Assembly (NCBI RefSeq): GCF_003051085.1
Contig: NZ_QAOM01000008.1
Coordinates: forward strand, 94,292 to 158,291
DNA: 64,000 nt
Source of the DNA: Trichococcus patagoniensis
Lineage (GTDB): Bacteria; Bacillota; Bacilli; Lactobacillales; Aerococcaceae
Direction of reading: 5' to 3'
Position numbers and translations under genes: made by a program. The notes beneath the pieces are model-generated. The model was not told the DNA's origin. It worked only from the letters and a program-made list of their open reading frames with translations, and searched no databases. Of the stretch, positions 1 through 8,307 are shown in pieces (the stretch's first letter is position 1; each line of letters opens with the position of its first letter).

Positions 1-50
1 AGAGGCTGTATCAGCACCAGATTTGTAACCCTGGTTTTGATACAGCCTCT
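1..50. terminator. Intrinsic terminator of a dispersed family
   Basis: A perfect 13-bp stem joins AGAGGCTGTATCA (1-13) to TGATACAGCCTCT (38-50), with an inner ACCAG/CTGGT extension and a T-rich 3' side. It faces both an unseen gene to the left and the minus-strand gene ending at 59. A very similar hairpin occurs at 9558-9607. Confidence 0.8.
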
Positions 51-58
51 TTATTTAC

Positions 59-520
59 TTATTCTACTACGAGCTGACTATTGGCTTGGATGTTACCAAG
101 AATTGTCCGGGAAATCGGTCCAACCACCAATAATTGCAAAGGCAAAGCGACAATAACATTCATTCTCCAAGCTTCGCTATAGGCTGCCCATAAATCATCC
201 GGGATGCCGCCTTCCATAAGAACACCGAATAAGGACATGCAAGTAACCATCCCTAGGACCATCAAACTGGAGATTGTCAAAATCAACTGCAACTTGCTTC
301 CTTTATTGATGGGCAGTTGGAAAGCAATTTTCTTTGCGATCACTCCTACAACGAATACGTCCAAAATAAAGGCAACAACAAAACCTGGTACTAAGCCTAC
401 CGCAAGTGGTATAAGAGCTAATTTGTCATGTAACAGCAGATTGTACATACTCATTCCTAACACCATCATAAAGCACATTATCGTCGTAAAAATAATTCCT
501 TCTTTTTTGTTTGTGGGCAT
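59..520 (-). CDS. DUF2798-family membrane protein
   Basis: A 153-residue, strongly hydrophobic protein with about four predicted transmembrane segments arranged as two related halves. Each half begins with a stretch like IIFTTIMCFMMVLGMSMYN or LILTISSLMVLGMVTCMS, which is typical of the two-copy DUF2798 family. The function of that family is unknown. I chose the ATG at 520 because AAGGAG sits 8-9 bases upstream; an upstream in-frame start at 565 has no such site. It is a single gene with no operon partner in the window. The family call rests on pattern recognition; that it is an integral membrane protein is clear from the sequence. Confidence 0.7.
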   Translation of the reverse strand: MPTNKKEGIIFTTIMCFMMVLGMSMYNLLLHDKLALIPLAVGLVPGFVVAFILDVFVVGVIAKKIAFQLPINKGSKLQLILTISSLMVLGMVTCMSLFGVLMEGGIPDDLWAAYSEAWRMNVIVALPLQLLVVGPISRTILGNIQANSQLVVE

Positions 521-877
521 ATAAACACTCCTTCTATTTTTGTGCAACGTCAACCATGGTATCACAAAAATTGGATGTGTGTAAGAAGTATTTTCAGAAT
601 TAAATTAATTATTTTGCAATTCATTATATCGCTATTTTGTAAGGTGGATGCGAATTGTCGAATATGCTGACTACATTCGACAATTTCGGCTCGCTCAGGG
701 GTCAAATTGTCGGATGTCTTCCAACATTCGATAATTTCGCCTTGCGTTGCAATAAAATTGTCGAATATCCTGCCTGCATCCGACAATTTAGGCCTTAGCT
801 GAACCCAGGACGATACCGTCAACAGCAAAAAGTGCAACACCCTTGGTTTCCGTCAAGGGGTGCTGCACCTTTTGCTG
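521..877. other. Intergenic region with triple-hairpin copy A1
   Basis: No credible gene lies here. The stretch holds array A1 (651-790) and the hairpin at 823-881 behind the toxin gene. A short minus-strand open frame over the array is only a by-product of the repeat. Confidence 0.7.
651..790. repeat. Triple-hairpin array, copy A1
   Basis: Three consecutive imperfect palindromes start at 653, 704 and 755, a 51-bp period. Arms are AATTGTCGAAT (653-663)/ATTCGACAATT (675-685), a 14-bp stem 704-717/724-737 with a 6-base loop, and 755-766/778-789. There is no T run, so these are not ordinary terminators. A second copy lies at 1611-1752 on the other side of the toxin-antitoxin pair, with about 16 differences over 142 bp by eye. 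Several differences turn a G-C pair into G-U and so keep the stems. Confidence 0.85.
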
Positions 878-881
878 TTAT
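823..881 (-). terminator. Terminator-like hairpin behind the toxin gene
   Basis: A long imperfect inverted repeat: AGCAAAAAGTGCAACACCC on the left pairs with GGGTGCTGCACCTTTTGCT on the right around a CTTGG/TCAAG core. It lies just beyond the stop of the minus-strand toxin gene. The T run on the minus side is short, so efficiency is uncertain. Confidence 0.6.
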
Positions 882-1147
882 TTGTAGATGTCTTTCCGGT
901 GGCCGATTTCCAGAATCAAAATAGTGATCGTATCATCATCTATGTCTGCAATCAGACGGTAGTCGCCGATCCGATAACGCCATTCACCGGAATGATTCGC
1001 GACAAGTCCTTTTCCGTGCTGTCTGGGATTCTCCGTATCCACCAGATTCTTTTTGATCCAAGAAAGGATGATTTGCGCTTGAAAGCGATCCATTTTCTTC
1101 AGTGTCTTTTGTGCATTGCTCTCAAACACCACTTTGTATGAAGCCAT
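878..1147 (-). CDS. RelE/ParE-family toxin
   Basis: An 89-residue protein of the RelE/ParE superfamily: YKVVFESNAQKTLKKMD at the N-terminus, a central HSGEWRYRIGDYRLIADID and a C-terminal ILEIGHRKDIYK. In RelE-type toxins the basic residues in the R-Y-R-I-G-D-Y-R-L stretch and the C-terminal GHR-x-x-Y support ribosome-dependent mRNA cleavage. Both are present, so it may be active, but ParE-like action on gyrase cannot be excluded. The start codon overlaps the antitoxin stop by one base (TGATG), which implies translational coupling. The pair sits between repeats A1 and A2. Confidence 0.88.
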   Translation of the reverse strand: MASYKVVFESNAQKTLKKMDRFQAQIILSWIKKNLVDTENPRQHGKGLVANHSGEWRYRIGDYRLIADIDDDTITILILEIGHRKDIYK

Positions 1148-1368
1148 CAGAAATCTAATTCCTCCATCATTTCATCGAAAGAAAGAACTTGAGGGTTCTC
1201 TTTGTGTTGTTTCATGGCGGCGTGGTAGAGTTCCAGATCGATTTCGTCTTCGATTTTTTCCAATACTGCATTCCTGAAGAGTGCAGAAATCGTAATGTTT
1301 TTGGCTTTCGCATATTCTTTGATCAATTTTTCTTCTTCTTCATCCATGCGTAATGATATGGTGCTCAT
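1147..1368 (-). CDS. RelB-type (ribbon-helix-helix) antitoxin
   Basis: A 73-residue acidic protein, MSTISLRMDEEEEKLIKEYAKAKNITISALFRNAVLEKIEDEID and so on. The N-terminal ISLRMDEEEEKLIKEYAKAKNITIS has the strand-helix-helix pattern of RHH DNA-binding antitoxins. The acidic C-terminal tail (SFDEMMEELDF) would wrap the toxin. I prefer the ATG at 1368, with AAGGGAG 8 bases upstream, over a GTG at 1377 that overlaps that site. It lies immediately upstream of the toxin gene, as in classical RelBE loci, and probably autoregulates the pair. Confidence 0.85.
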   Translation of the reverse strand: MSTISLRMDEEEEKLIKEYAKAKNITISALFRNAVLEKIEDEIDLELYHAAMKQHKENPQVLSFDEMMEELDF

Positions 1369-1481
1369 TATGACCACTCCCTTGTATGTACATTGTATTA
1401 CAAATATGGCTGTGGTTCAAATGTTTTGATTGCAGAATAGTAGCGCGAGCGGTGGTGTAGCGTTTTGACAGCTGTTATTGA

Positions 1482-1556
1482 AAAGAGGCGGCTGTGGAAC
1501 GGCACTTCTCGTAAGCTTCTTCTTTCGTTTCATTCGGGACTATAGCATCCTTGGTT
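1482..1556 (+). repeat. Direct repeat, left copy, flanking array A2
   Basis: It shares GCTGTGGAACGGCACTT, TCGTAAG, CTTTCGTT and CGGGACTAT in the same order as 1793-1860. The two copies bracket triple-hairpin array A2 in the same orientation. The origin is unknown. Confidence 0.65.
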
Positions 1557-1610
1557 TCCGTCAAGAGATACAATACTTTTTTCGATACCATGCTATGCGG
1601 TGGGGAGCGG

Positions 1611-1752
1611 CGAATTGTCGAATGTGCTGCTTACATTCGATAATTTCGTCTCGAACAGGGATCAAATTGTCGGATGTCTTCCAACATTCGACAATTTTGC
1701 CTTGCTTCGCAATAAAATTGTCGAATATACTGCCTGCATTCGATAATTTCGG
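1611..1752. repeat. Triple-hairpin array, copy A2
   Basis: Second copy of the A-family array, exactly 960 bp after A1 and in the same orientation. Palindrome units begin near 1613, 1664 and 1715, again a 51-bp period. Most of the differences from A1 preserve base pairing in the stems. Confidence 0.85.
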
Positions 1753-1792
1753 CTTCAGCAGTACCCACCACCCAGGAAATCACCTTTTGAAA

Positions 1793-1860
1793 AAGAAGAG
1801 GCTGTGGAACGGCACTTTTCGTAAGTATCCGCTTTCGTTTTTTGCGGGACTATGGTATTT
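1793..1860 (+). repeat. Direct repeat, right copy, flanking array A2
   Basis: Partner of the repeat at 1482-1556. It ends about 30 bp before the levR start and may carry part of the levR promoter region. Confidence 0.6.
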
Positions 1861-1892
1861 TTAGAATGATTAAGGAAAAGGAGGCATCCTAG

Positions 1893-4769
1893 ATGAAACG
1901 AATCGACCGAATCTATGAGTATGTCAAAATCCGCTCACAGGAGTGGACAGAAGTTGCCTTTGAGCAAGAGAACGAAGGCGTGACGACTCAGGAAGTCGTG
2001 ATGCAGTTCCAGATCAAACGGGCCAATGCAAGCAGCGACTTAAATGAGCTCGTGCGTCAGGGAAAGCTGATCAAATCCTCTGGAAGGCCGGTCAGATATG
2101 CGGACCATTCTTTGGAATTGCAGAATCCACCACATAATAAGCGGTACTCGAATAAGGAAAACCAACCCGAGCCAACAGCAATGCCAAGCAGCGGAACGCG
2201 CGTGCTTGCTTCTGGAAGTTCTCGTGTTCCTGCAGCTCAAAAAGGAAATAATGTGGGTATCCGTGAAAAAAATAAAGAGGTCTTTGCGAATGTAATCGGG
2301 TCAAATGACAGTATGCGGACGCAAGTTGATCAGGCGAAGGCGGCAATCCTCTATCCACCGAAGGGGTTAAGCTGCTTGATCACTGGACCGACAGGAAGCG
2401 GGAAAACCTTTTTTGCACATGCGATGTTTCGTTTCGCGCAAGAAAATCAAGTTGTTGCAGCTGATAAGGAGCTGGTTGTGTTCAATTGTGCTGACTATGC
2501 ACACAATCCCGAATTATTGATGGCTCATTTGTTTGGGTATCGCAAGGGTGCTTTTACAGGAGCGACGGAAACGACGGACGGGTTGATTCAACGGGCGGAT
2601 GGCGGCATGCTCTTTATGGACGAAGTGCACCGCCTGCCGCCTGAAGGCCAGGAAATGATTTTTTACCTTCTCGATCATGGCACCTATAATCGCTTAGGAG
2701 AAACCGATAAAGCCAATAAAGTCAATGTCCGTCTTGTTTGTGCAACGACGGAAGATCCCGCTTCGAGTCTGCTCCAGACTTTTGTGCGACGCATTCCGAT
2801 CGTCATTAAATTGCCGCAGTTTTCGGAGCGTCCGGTTGTGGAGCAGGTGGATCTGTTGAAGCGTATGATCGCGATCGAAGCCAATCGCATCCAAAGAAGT
2901 ATCCATGTGAAAGAGGATGCAGTAAAGGCTTTGATCGGCAGCGTGACCTACGGCAATGTCGGGCAGCTGAAATCGAATGTCCAGCTTGTTTGTGCGCGGG
3001 CCTTTTTGAACTATATGAATTCCAGTGAAATATCGATCACGCTGGACGAGCTTACACCGGAGATCCAAAACGGCCTGCTCAATCTGGCGAACAATCATCG
3101 CGAACGCTTGAATGAACTCACTCGGATACTGGAGCCCGTGTTGACAATGGTGCCGAATGAAGGAGCGCAAAGCACGTTGATAAGCGATTCCTATGAGCTT
3201 CCTTATAATTTATACGAAATTATTGGGAATAAAGCTGCGCTGCTGCGCGAAGAGGGGCTTGATCAGGAAGCCATCAACCATTTCATTACGACCGATATCA
3301 ATGTCCATCTGAAGTCTTTTTATCGGGATACGGGTTTGACCTTTGACACGGAGAAAAAGCTTTCCGAAATCATTGATCAAAGAATTATTCGCTTCGCCAA
3401 AGAGATGTTTGCGTATGCGCAAGATCATTTGGATTATCACTTCCAACGGAATTTTATCTATGCGATGAGTCTTCATATCAGTTCGTTTTTAAAACGGATC
3501 CAATTAGGCGAAAGCAACCGGACGCTCCATGCAAGCATCAAAAATATGGTGGAAGATTATCCCCAGGAGTTTGCGGTCGCGCAATGGATGAAGCAGGAGT
3601 TGCAAAAAGAATACAGCATTAAAATCCCTGAGGTGGAGACTTATTACCTGACGTTGCTGCTCGTTTCATTAAAGCAAGACAAGGTCACAGGGCGAGTGGG
3701 TGTTGTGGTTGCAGCCCATGGCAGGAGTACAGCAACGAGCATGGCGGAGGTTGTGACGACATTGTTGGGGGTCGACAATATTCGCGCTGTGGATATGCCG
3801 CTTGAGATGAAGCCCCAAGTGGCACTCGAAAAAATTATTCATTGTGTCCAGGAAATCGATCGCGGGAGCGGCGTCATTTTGTTGGTCGATATGGGCTCGC
3901 TGACGACCTTTTCGGAAAAAATCACCGAAAAAACAGGCATCGAGGTCAAAACGATCGATATGGTCACGACCCCGATCGTTTTGGAGACGGTACGCAAGAC
4001 GGATCTTGTTGAAACGACACTGGATGAAATTTATCGCTCGCTTCAATCTTTTCGTGGATATGCAGGCAGCAGTGAGACCACGAGAGAAGAGAACGGGCTC
4101 ACTTTAATGCGCAAAAAGGCAATCATTGCGATCTGCGCTTCAGGTGAAGGAACAGCGCAAAAGATGAAAGAGCTCATCGACAGGCATTTAGAGAAATATT
4201 TTGATGTGGAAATCGAGGTACTGCCGATTTCCGTGATCGAGATGGATGAGCAGCTGGCAAACTTGCAACAGGAGTATGAAATCCTTGCAACAACAGGAAT
4301 CGTCAAACCAAAAATCGATGCCGTCTACATTCCGATGGAACATTTTTTCAATGGAGATGCCGAAAAAGTATTGGACTATTTAGTGGAAGAGTCCGAATCC
4401 TATGATGATGGTGAGTTGACGTTGGAAAAGGCAAAGCAGGTATGCGTGGAATACATGACGGAAAGCTTTACTTTCTTGAATCCGCAAAAACTGATCGAAC
4501 CCTTATGGAAGTTTAGTCGTTCCTTGTTGAAAAATGAAGAAAATTATTCCCAAGTAATCAATCTTTTGATGCACATCGCGGGCATGTTTGAGCGGTCTCT
4601 GCGCCAAGATACGTTGATTGCACCGCGAGAAGAATTGGAAATGGCTGAACAGACAGAAACATTTAAGCAGCTGGAACAGTCCTTAAATCTCATGAGCCGC
4701 ACCTTTCAAATTGAAATGCCGAAAGATGAAGTATACTATCTGCAGCAATTGCTGGCCTATCAAGAGTAA
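1893..4769 (+). CDS. levR: LevR/ManR-type sigma-54 dependent PTS regulator
   Basis: A 958-residue activator of RNA polymerase containing sigma-54, controlled by PTS phosphorylation. In order: an N-terminal winged helix (about 1-75); an AAA+ domain with Walker A GPTGSGKT (165-172), the sigma-54 contact loop GAFTGA (219-224) and Walker B FMDE (241-244); a PRD region (about 430-545); an EIIA-mannose-like domain with AAHGRS (His609); an EIIB-gat-like segment with CASGEGTAQ (Cys748); and a C-terminal PRD. This is the complete LevR/ManR layout. RBS AAAGGAGG precedes the ATG. It sits just upstream of a sigma-54 promoter and the mannose-type PTS genes it presumably activates. Dependence on an rpoN gene elsewhere is inferred. 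Confidence 0.95.
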   Translation: MKRIDRIYEYVKIRSQEWTEVAFEQENEGVTTQEVVMQFQIKRANASSDLNELVRQGKLIKSSGRPVRYADHSLELQNPPHNKRYSNKENQPEPTAMPSSGTRVLASGSSRVPAAQKGNNVGIREKNKEVFANVIGSNDSMRTQVDQAKAAILYPPKGLSCLITGPTGSGKTFFAHAMFRFAQENQVVAADKELVVFNCADYAHNPELLMAHLFGYRKGAFTGATETTDGLIQRADGGMLFMDEVHRLPPEGQEMIFYLLDHGTYNRLGETDKANKVNVRLVCATTEDPASSLLQTFVRRIPIVIKLPQFSERPVVEQVDLLKRMIAIEANRIQRSIHVKEDAVKALIGSVTYGNVGQLKSNVQLVCARAFLNYMNSSEISITLDELTPEIQNGLLNLANNHRERLNELTRILEPVLTMVPNEGAQSTLISDSYELPYNLYEIIGNKAALLREEGLDQEAINHFITTDINVHLKSFYRDTGLTFDTEKKLSEIIDQRIIRFAKEMFAYAQDHLDYHFQRNFIYAMSLHISSFLKRIQLGESNRTLHASIKNMVEDYPQEFAVAQWMKQELQKEYSIKIPEVETYYLTLLLVSLKQDKVTGRVGVVVAAHGRSTATSMAEVVTTLLGVDNIRAVDMPLEMKPQVALEKIIHCVQEIDRGSGVILLVDMGSLTTFSEKITEKTGIEVKTIDMVTTPIVLETVRKTDLVETTLDEIYRSLQSFRGYAGSSETTREENGLTLMRKKAIIAICASGEGTAQKMKELIDRHLEKYFDVEIEVLPISVIEMDEQLANLQQEYEILATTGIVKPKIDAVYIPMEHFFNGDAEKVLDYLVEESESYDDGELTLEKAKQVCVEYMTESFTFLNPQKLIEPLWKFSRSLLKNEENYSQVINLLMHIAGMFERSLRQDTLIAPREELEMAEQTETFKQLEQSLNLMSRTFQIEMPKDEVYYLQQLLAYQE

Positions 4770-4808
4770 TGATACAGTGTTTCATACACTAATGGCGAAC
4801 AAAGAGCG

Positions 4809-4845
4809 ATACACTAAAACACTGTGTGTTTTAGTGTATTTTTTA
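4809..4845 (+). terminator. levR terminator, possibly also an activator site
   Basis: A 14-bp stem, ATACACTAAAACAC (4809-4822) with its complement at 4826-4839, a 3-base loop and a T run at 4839-4844. The arm motif ATACACTAA recurs singly at about 4783-4792 and 4871-4880, so the region may also hold LevR upstream activating sequences. The terminator is well supported; the activator role is inferred. Confidence 0.75.
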
Positions 4846-4881
4846 TGTGTTTTTCTCCAGTAAAATGAGCCATACACTAAG

Positions 4882-4898
4882 TTGGCACGCTTTTTGCT
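4882..4898 (+). promoter_or_regulatory. Sigma-54 (-24/-12) promoter of the mannose PTS operon
   Basis: TTGGCAC at 4882-4888 and TTGCT at 4894-4898 have the spacing and sequence of the consensus YTGGCAC-N5-TTGCW. It lies 81 bp before the EIIAB start and directly follows the gene for a GAFTGA-containing activator, so both partners of the sigma-54 circuit are present. Confidence 0.93.
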
Positions 4899-4978
4899 AA
4901 TAGTTTAGTGTGTGGGAAATGGCCTACCAAGCTATTTATCCAAACAGTCACAAAATATATTCAATAGGAGGTATACAA

Positions 4979-5965
4979 ATGGTAGGAATTATCCTAGCAA
5001 GTCACGGGAATTTCGCTGAAGGCATTCTGCAATCTGCTTCGATGATTTTCGGCGAACAAGAAAATGTCAAAGCAGTGACCTTGGCGCCTAGCGAAGGACC
5101 TGACGATGTCAAAGCAAAGATGCAAGAGGCCGTCGCATCCTTTGACAACCCAGAGGAAGTGTTGTTCTTAGTCGACTTATGGGGCGGTACACCGTTCAAT
5201 CAAGCCAACAGTCTTTTTGAAGCACATAAAGACACATGGGCGATTATCGCCGGAATGAACCTTCCGATGGTCATCGAAGCGTATGCTGCACGTCTGAGCA
5301 TGGACTCAGCACAAAAGATTGCTGCACAAATTCTTCCAGCAGCGAAGGATGGCGTAAGAGCGAAGCCAGAAAGTCTTGAGCCGAAGAAAATGGAAGCGGC
5401 TTCCGTGGTGCAACAACCAAAAGGCAGCCTTCCCGCAGGGACAGTCGTTGGCGATGGCAAAATCAAGTTATCTTTAGTTCGGTTGGATTCACGGTTGCTT
5501 CATGGACAAGTGGCAACAACGTGGGCGAAATCAGCAGGAACAAATCGGATCATTGTGGTTTCGGATGATGTCTCAAGAGACGAATTGCGTAAAAACCTCA
5601 TCGTGCAAGCGGCTCCTCCAGGAGTCAAAGCCAATGTGATTCCAATCAAAAAAATGATTGAAATTGCCAAAGATCCTCGTTTTGGTAACACCCACGCCCT
5701 CTTGCTTTTTGAAAATGTGCAAGATGTCGTTCGGGTAATTGAAGGCGGCGTGAAGATTGAGGAATTGAATGTTGGGTCAATGGCTCACTCAGTCGGCAAA
5801 GTTGTGGTGAATAAGGTCTTGTCAATGGGGCCTGAAGATGTGAAAGCATTTGAAGCATTGAAAACAAAAGGTGTTAAATTTGATGTCCGGAAAGTTCCGA
5901 ATGATTCATCGGAAAAAATGGATGCGTTGCTGAAAAAAGCTAAAGAAGAATTAGCAAAGGCATAA
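4979..5965 (+). CDS. manX: PTS mannose-family EIIAB component
   Basis: A 328-residue cytoplasmic phosphotransfer protein with fused EIIA and EIIB. EIIA (about 1-130) carries the phosphorylatable His9 in [11 protein letters not shown]. After an Ala/Pro/Lys-rich linker (about 135-160), EIIB carries [17 protein letters not shown] with His175. HPr phosphorylates EIIA, EIIA passes phosphate to EIIB, and EIIB phosphorylates the sugar entering through EIIC/EIID. The ATG at 4979 is preceded by AGGAGG; an upstream in-frame ATG at 4910 lies too close to the sigma-54 promoter to be used. First gene of the manX-manY-manZ operon. Streptococci call this layout manL. The actual sugar cannot be told from sequence. 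Confidence 0.95.
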   Translation: MVGIILASHGNFAEGILQSASMIFGEQENVKAVTLAPSEGPDDVKAKMQEAVASFDNPEEVLFLVDLWGGTPFNQANSLFEAHKDTWAIIAGMNLPMVIEAYAARLSMDSAQKIAAQILPAAKDGVRAKPESLEPKKMEAASVVQQPKGSLPAGTVVGDGKIKLSLVRLDSRLLHGQVATTWAKSAGTNRIIVVSDDVSRDELRKNLIVQAAPPGVKANVIPIKKMIEIAKDPRFGNTHALLLFENVQDVVRVIEGGVKIEELNVGSMAHSVGKVVVNKVLSMGPEDVKAFEALKTKGVKFDVRKVPNDSSEKMDALLKKAKEELAKA

Positions 5966-5986
5966 CAAGAAAAGAGGAGGTATATT

Positions 5987-6787
5987 ATGTCAGTCGTTTC
6001 TATTATTCTGGTTATCATCGTGGCATTCTTTGCCGGTATGGAAGGTATTTTGGATGAGTTCCAATTCCATCAACCGCTCGTTGCATGTACACTTATCGGC
6101 CTAGTCACAGGAAATCTTGAAGCTGGTATTATTCTTGGAGGATCATTACAGATGATCGCATTAGGTTGGGCAAACATCGGAGCCGCTGTAGCACCTGACG
6201 CAGCACTCGCTTCTGTTGCATCTGCAATTATTTTGGTTTTAGGTGGTCAAGGTGTAAATGGCGTATCTTCCGCTATTGCCATTGCGATCCCTCTGGCTGT
6301 AGCTGGATTGTTCTTGACGATGGTCGTTCGTACACTTGCTGTACCGATTGTTCATATGATGGACGCAGCTGCAGAAGAAGGAGATTATCGCAAGATTGAA
6401 TGGCTTCAAATTGGAGCAATTGCCATGCAAGGTTTGCGGATTGCAATTCCTGCTGCTTTGCTTTTGTTCATCCCAGCAGACGCTGTCAAGGCTGGCTTGG
6501 AATCAATGCCGGTTTGGTTGACTGATGGAATGGCAATCGGTGGCGGCATGGTCGTAGCCGTTGGTTATGCAATGGTAATCAATATGATGGCCACCAAAGA
6601 AGTATGGCCATTCTTCGTCATTGGTTTCGTTGTTGCCGCTGTATCTCAATTGACGTTGATCGCATTAGGAGCCCTAGGTGTTGCAATGGCCTTGATCTAC
6701 TTGAACCTTTCTAAAATGGGCGGTTCCGGTAATGGCGGTTCTGGTAATACTGGCGATCCACTTGATTCGATACTCAATGACTATTAG
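5987..6787 (+). CDS. manY: PTS mannose-family EIIC component
   Basis: A 266-residue membrane permease with many hydrophobic helices (VSIILVIIVAFFAGMEGILDEFQFHQP at the N-terminus). GSLQMIALGWANIGAAVAPDAALAS is the family's conserved substrate-site region. It works with EIID to form the channel of the mannose/fructose/sorbose PTS. A Gly/Ser/Asn-rich tail (GGSGNGGSGNTGDP) ends the protein. RBS AGAGGAGG stands 8 bases before the ATG, and the gene starts 21 bp after manX. Proteins of this family are known bacteriocin receptors; that this one serves as such is only possible, not shown. Confidence 0.95.
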   Translation: MSVVSIILVIIVAFFAGMEGILDEFQFHQPLVACTLIGLVTGNLEAGIILGGSLQMIALGWANIGAAVAPDAALASVASAIILVLGGQGVNGVSSAIAIAIPLAVAGLFLTMVVRTLAVPIVHMMDAAAEEGDYRKIEWLQIGAIAMQGLRIAIPAALLLFIPADAVKAGLESMPVWLTDGMAIGGGMVVAVGYAMVINMMATKEVWPFFVIGFVVAAVSQLTLIALGALGVAMALIYLNLSKMGGSGNGGSGNTGDPLDSILNDY

Positions 6788-6804
6788 GAAAGGAGACTGC
6801 AAAC

Positions 6805-7731
6805 ATGGCACAAAATACGGTAGATAAAAAATTCGTATTAACTAAAAAAGATCGACTAGCGGTTGCTTGGCGTTCCACCTTCATTCAAGGATCATGGAAC
6901 TATGAACGGATGCAAAACGGCGGCTGGGCTTTCGCAATGATTCCAGCAATCAAAAAACTTTATCCAGCAAAGGAAGATCGCGTCTTAGCATTGAAACGCC
7001 ACTTGGAATTCTTCAATACACACCCATATGTGGCATCTCCGGTATTAGGAGTAACACTGGCTTTGGAAGAAGAACGTGCAAACGGAGCTCCAGTAGATGA
7101 TGTTACTATCCAAGGTGTAAAGGTCGGAATGATGGGACCTCTTGCTGGTGTCGGTGATCCGGTATTCTGGTTTACAGTCCGTCCAATTCTGGGAGCTTTA
7201 GGTGCATCCTTGGCCTTAACAGGAAACATCTTAGGACCTATCTTATTCTTTGTTGCATGGAACGCTATCCGTTGGGGATTCATGTGGTATACCCAAGAAT
7301 TCGGCTATAAGGCTGGATCAAAAATCACTGAGGATCTATCCGGTGGCATACTGCAAGATTTGACAAAAGGAGCGTCCATTCTTGGGATGTTCGTATTGGC
7401 AGCTTTGGTGCAACGTTGGGTATCCATCACGTTTGCTCCAACCGTTTCTTCAGTGAAGCTCTCAGAAGGTGCTTTTATCGATTGGGAAAACCTGCCAAGC
7501 GGCACTGCCGGTATCCAGCAAGCCCTGTCGCAGTATACGTCAGGCTTGTCGCTGACTGATACAAAAGTAACGACTTTGCAAAATAACTTGGATCAGTTGA
7601 TCCCTGGCTTGGCAGCTTTGCTGTTGACATTGCTTTGCATGTGGTTGTTGAAGAAGAAAGTTTCTCCAATCGTGATCATTCTTGGACTGTTCGTTGTCGG
7701 TATCGGCGGACGTCTGATCGGATTGCTGTAG
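6805..7731 (+). CDS. manZ: PTS mannose-family EIID component
   Basis: A 308-residue EIID membrane subunit. The N-terminal half has the conserved LAVAWRSTFIQGSWNYERMQNGGWAFAMIPAIKKLYP and GVKVGMMGPLAGVGDPVFWFTVRPILGALGASLA motifs. Hydrophobic helices follow near 135-160 and 190-210, with two C-terminal helices. An AGGAGA site precedes the ATG, 17 bp after manY. It completes a full EII complex with manX and manY, and a strong terminator follows. Confidence 0.95.
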   Translation: MAQNTVDKKFVLTKKDRLAVAWRSTFIQGSWNYERMQNGGWAFAMIPAIKKLYPAKEDRVLALKRHLEFFNTHPYVASPVLGVTLALEEERANGAPVDDVTIQGVKVGMMGPLAGVGDPVFWFTVRPILGALGASLALTGNILGPILFFVAWNAIRWGFMWYTQEFGYKAGSKITEDLSGGILQDLTKGASILGMFVLAALVQRWVSITFAPTVSSVKLSEGAFIDWENLPSGTAGIQQALSQYTSGLSLTDTKVTTLQNNLDQLIPGLAALLLTLLCMWLLKKKVSPIVIILGLFVVGIGGRLIGLL

Positions 7732-7760
7732 TCTTCAGATATCCGGAAAAATTGATTGTG

Positions 7761-7796
7761 AGGCTCAGGCAAATCTGCCTGAGCCTTACTTTTTCT
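7761..7796 (+). terminator. Terminator after manZ
   Basis: Stem AGGCTCAGGC (7761-7770)/GCCTGAGCCT (7777-7786), followed by ACTTTTTCTT. It would separate manXYZ from the manO-EIIB-cutC genes or allow partial read-through to them. Confidence 0.85.
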
Positions 7797-7858
7797 TGTA
7801 TAAAGCAAAGGGTATATATTATACTCAAACCAGACGAAAAGAGAGAGGAGCATATACA

Positions 7859-8239
7859 ATGGTTGAATCCCTGAATGCAAAGGTTGATATGGTAGTGGAT
7901 GGTACTTCTTATATGGGGTTAACAGACTATGGAAAAATTATGATTGGAGATCAAGCGTTTGAATTTTATCATCATCGCGATCCACGAAAGTTCATTCAAA
8001 TTCCATGGGAAGAGGTTGATTATGTCCTTGCATCCGTGATGTTCAAAGGAAAATGGATTCCACGTTTTGCGCTTCAAACAAAGAAAGATGGTACATATAC
8101 TTTTTCAGCAAAAAATCCCAAGGACGTGTTACGTGCGATCCGCATCTATGTAAGCCCAGATCATATGGTTCAATCATTGGGTTTCTTCGATGTTCTAAAG
8201 AATGCCTTCAAGCACATGTTCAAAAAGAAAGCATCCTGA
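7859..8239 (+). CDS. manO: ManO-like DUF956 protein
   Basis: A 126-residue soluble protein of the DUF956 family, which almost always accompanies mannose-type PTS operons (ManO). Visible are VDMVVDGTSYMGLTDYGKIMIGDQAFEFYHHRDPRKFIQIPWEEVDYVLASV and a basic C-terminus (FKHMFKKKAS). The beta-rich layout suggests a PH-like regulatory domain that may bind the membrane complex; its mechanism is not known. The ATG at 7859 has GAGAGGAG upstream; an earlier in-frame ATG at 7796 falls inside the terminator region. It lies between the EIID gene and an extra EIIB gene. Confidence 0.85.
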   Translation: MVESLNAKVDMVVDGTSYMGLTDYGKIMIGDQAFEFYHHRDPRKFIQIPWEEVDYVLASVMFKGKWIPRFALQTKKDGTYTFSAKNPKDVLRAIRIYVSPDHMVQSLGFFDVLKNAFKHMFKKKAS

Positions 8240-8307
8240 ATTGCGATGCGAAATCAAGGTGCATACGGTTGACGGTTGCTGGATGAGCGATTTAAGGAGG
8301 TTCTATA

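Larger units (their letters stand above)
1369..1892. other. Repeat-rich intergenic region upstream of levR
   Basis: No gene is supported. It holds a ~70-bp direct repeat (1482-1556 and 1793-1860, both starting near AAGAGGC and sharing GGAACGGCACTT and CGGGACTAT) on either side of triple-hairpin copy A2. The levR ribosome binding site AAAGGAGG lies just before 1893. No strong sigma-A promoter was identified with confidence. Confidence 0.6.

Noticed and set aside
860..1141. 93-codon plus-strand frame opposite the RelE gene
   Set aside because: It mirrors the toxin gene, which has clear family motifs and coupling to its antitoxin.
651..1752. CRISPR-like reading of the repeated units
   Set aside because: Only three units per locus, units are palindromic and diverged, spacers are also similar between copies, and no cas genes are present.
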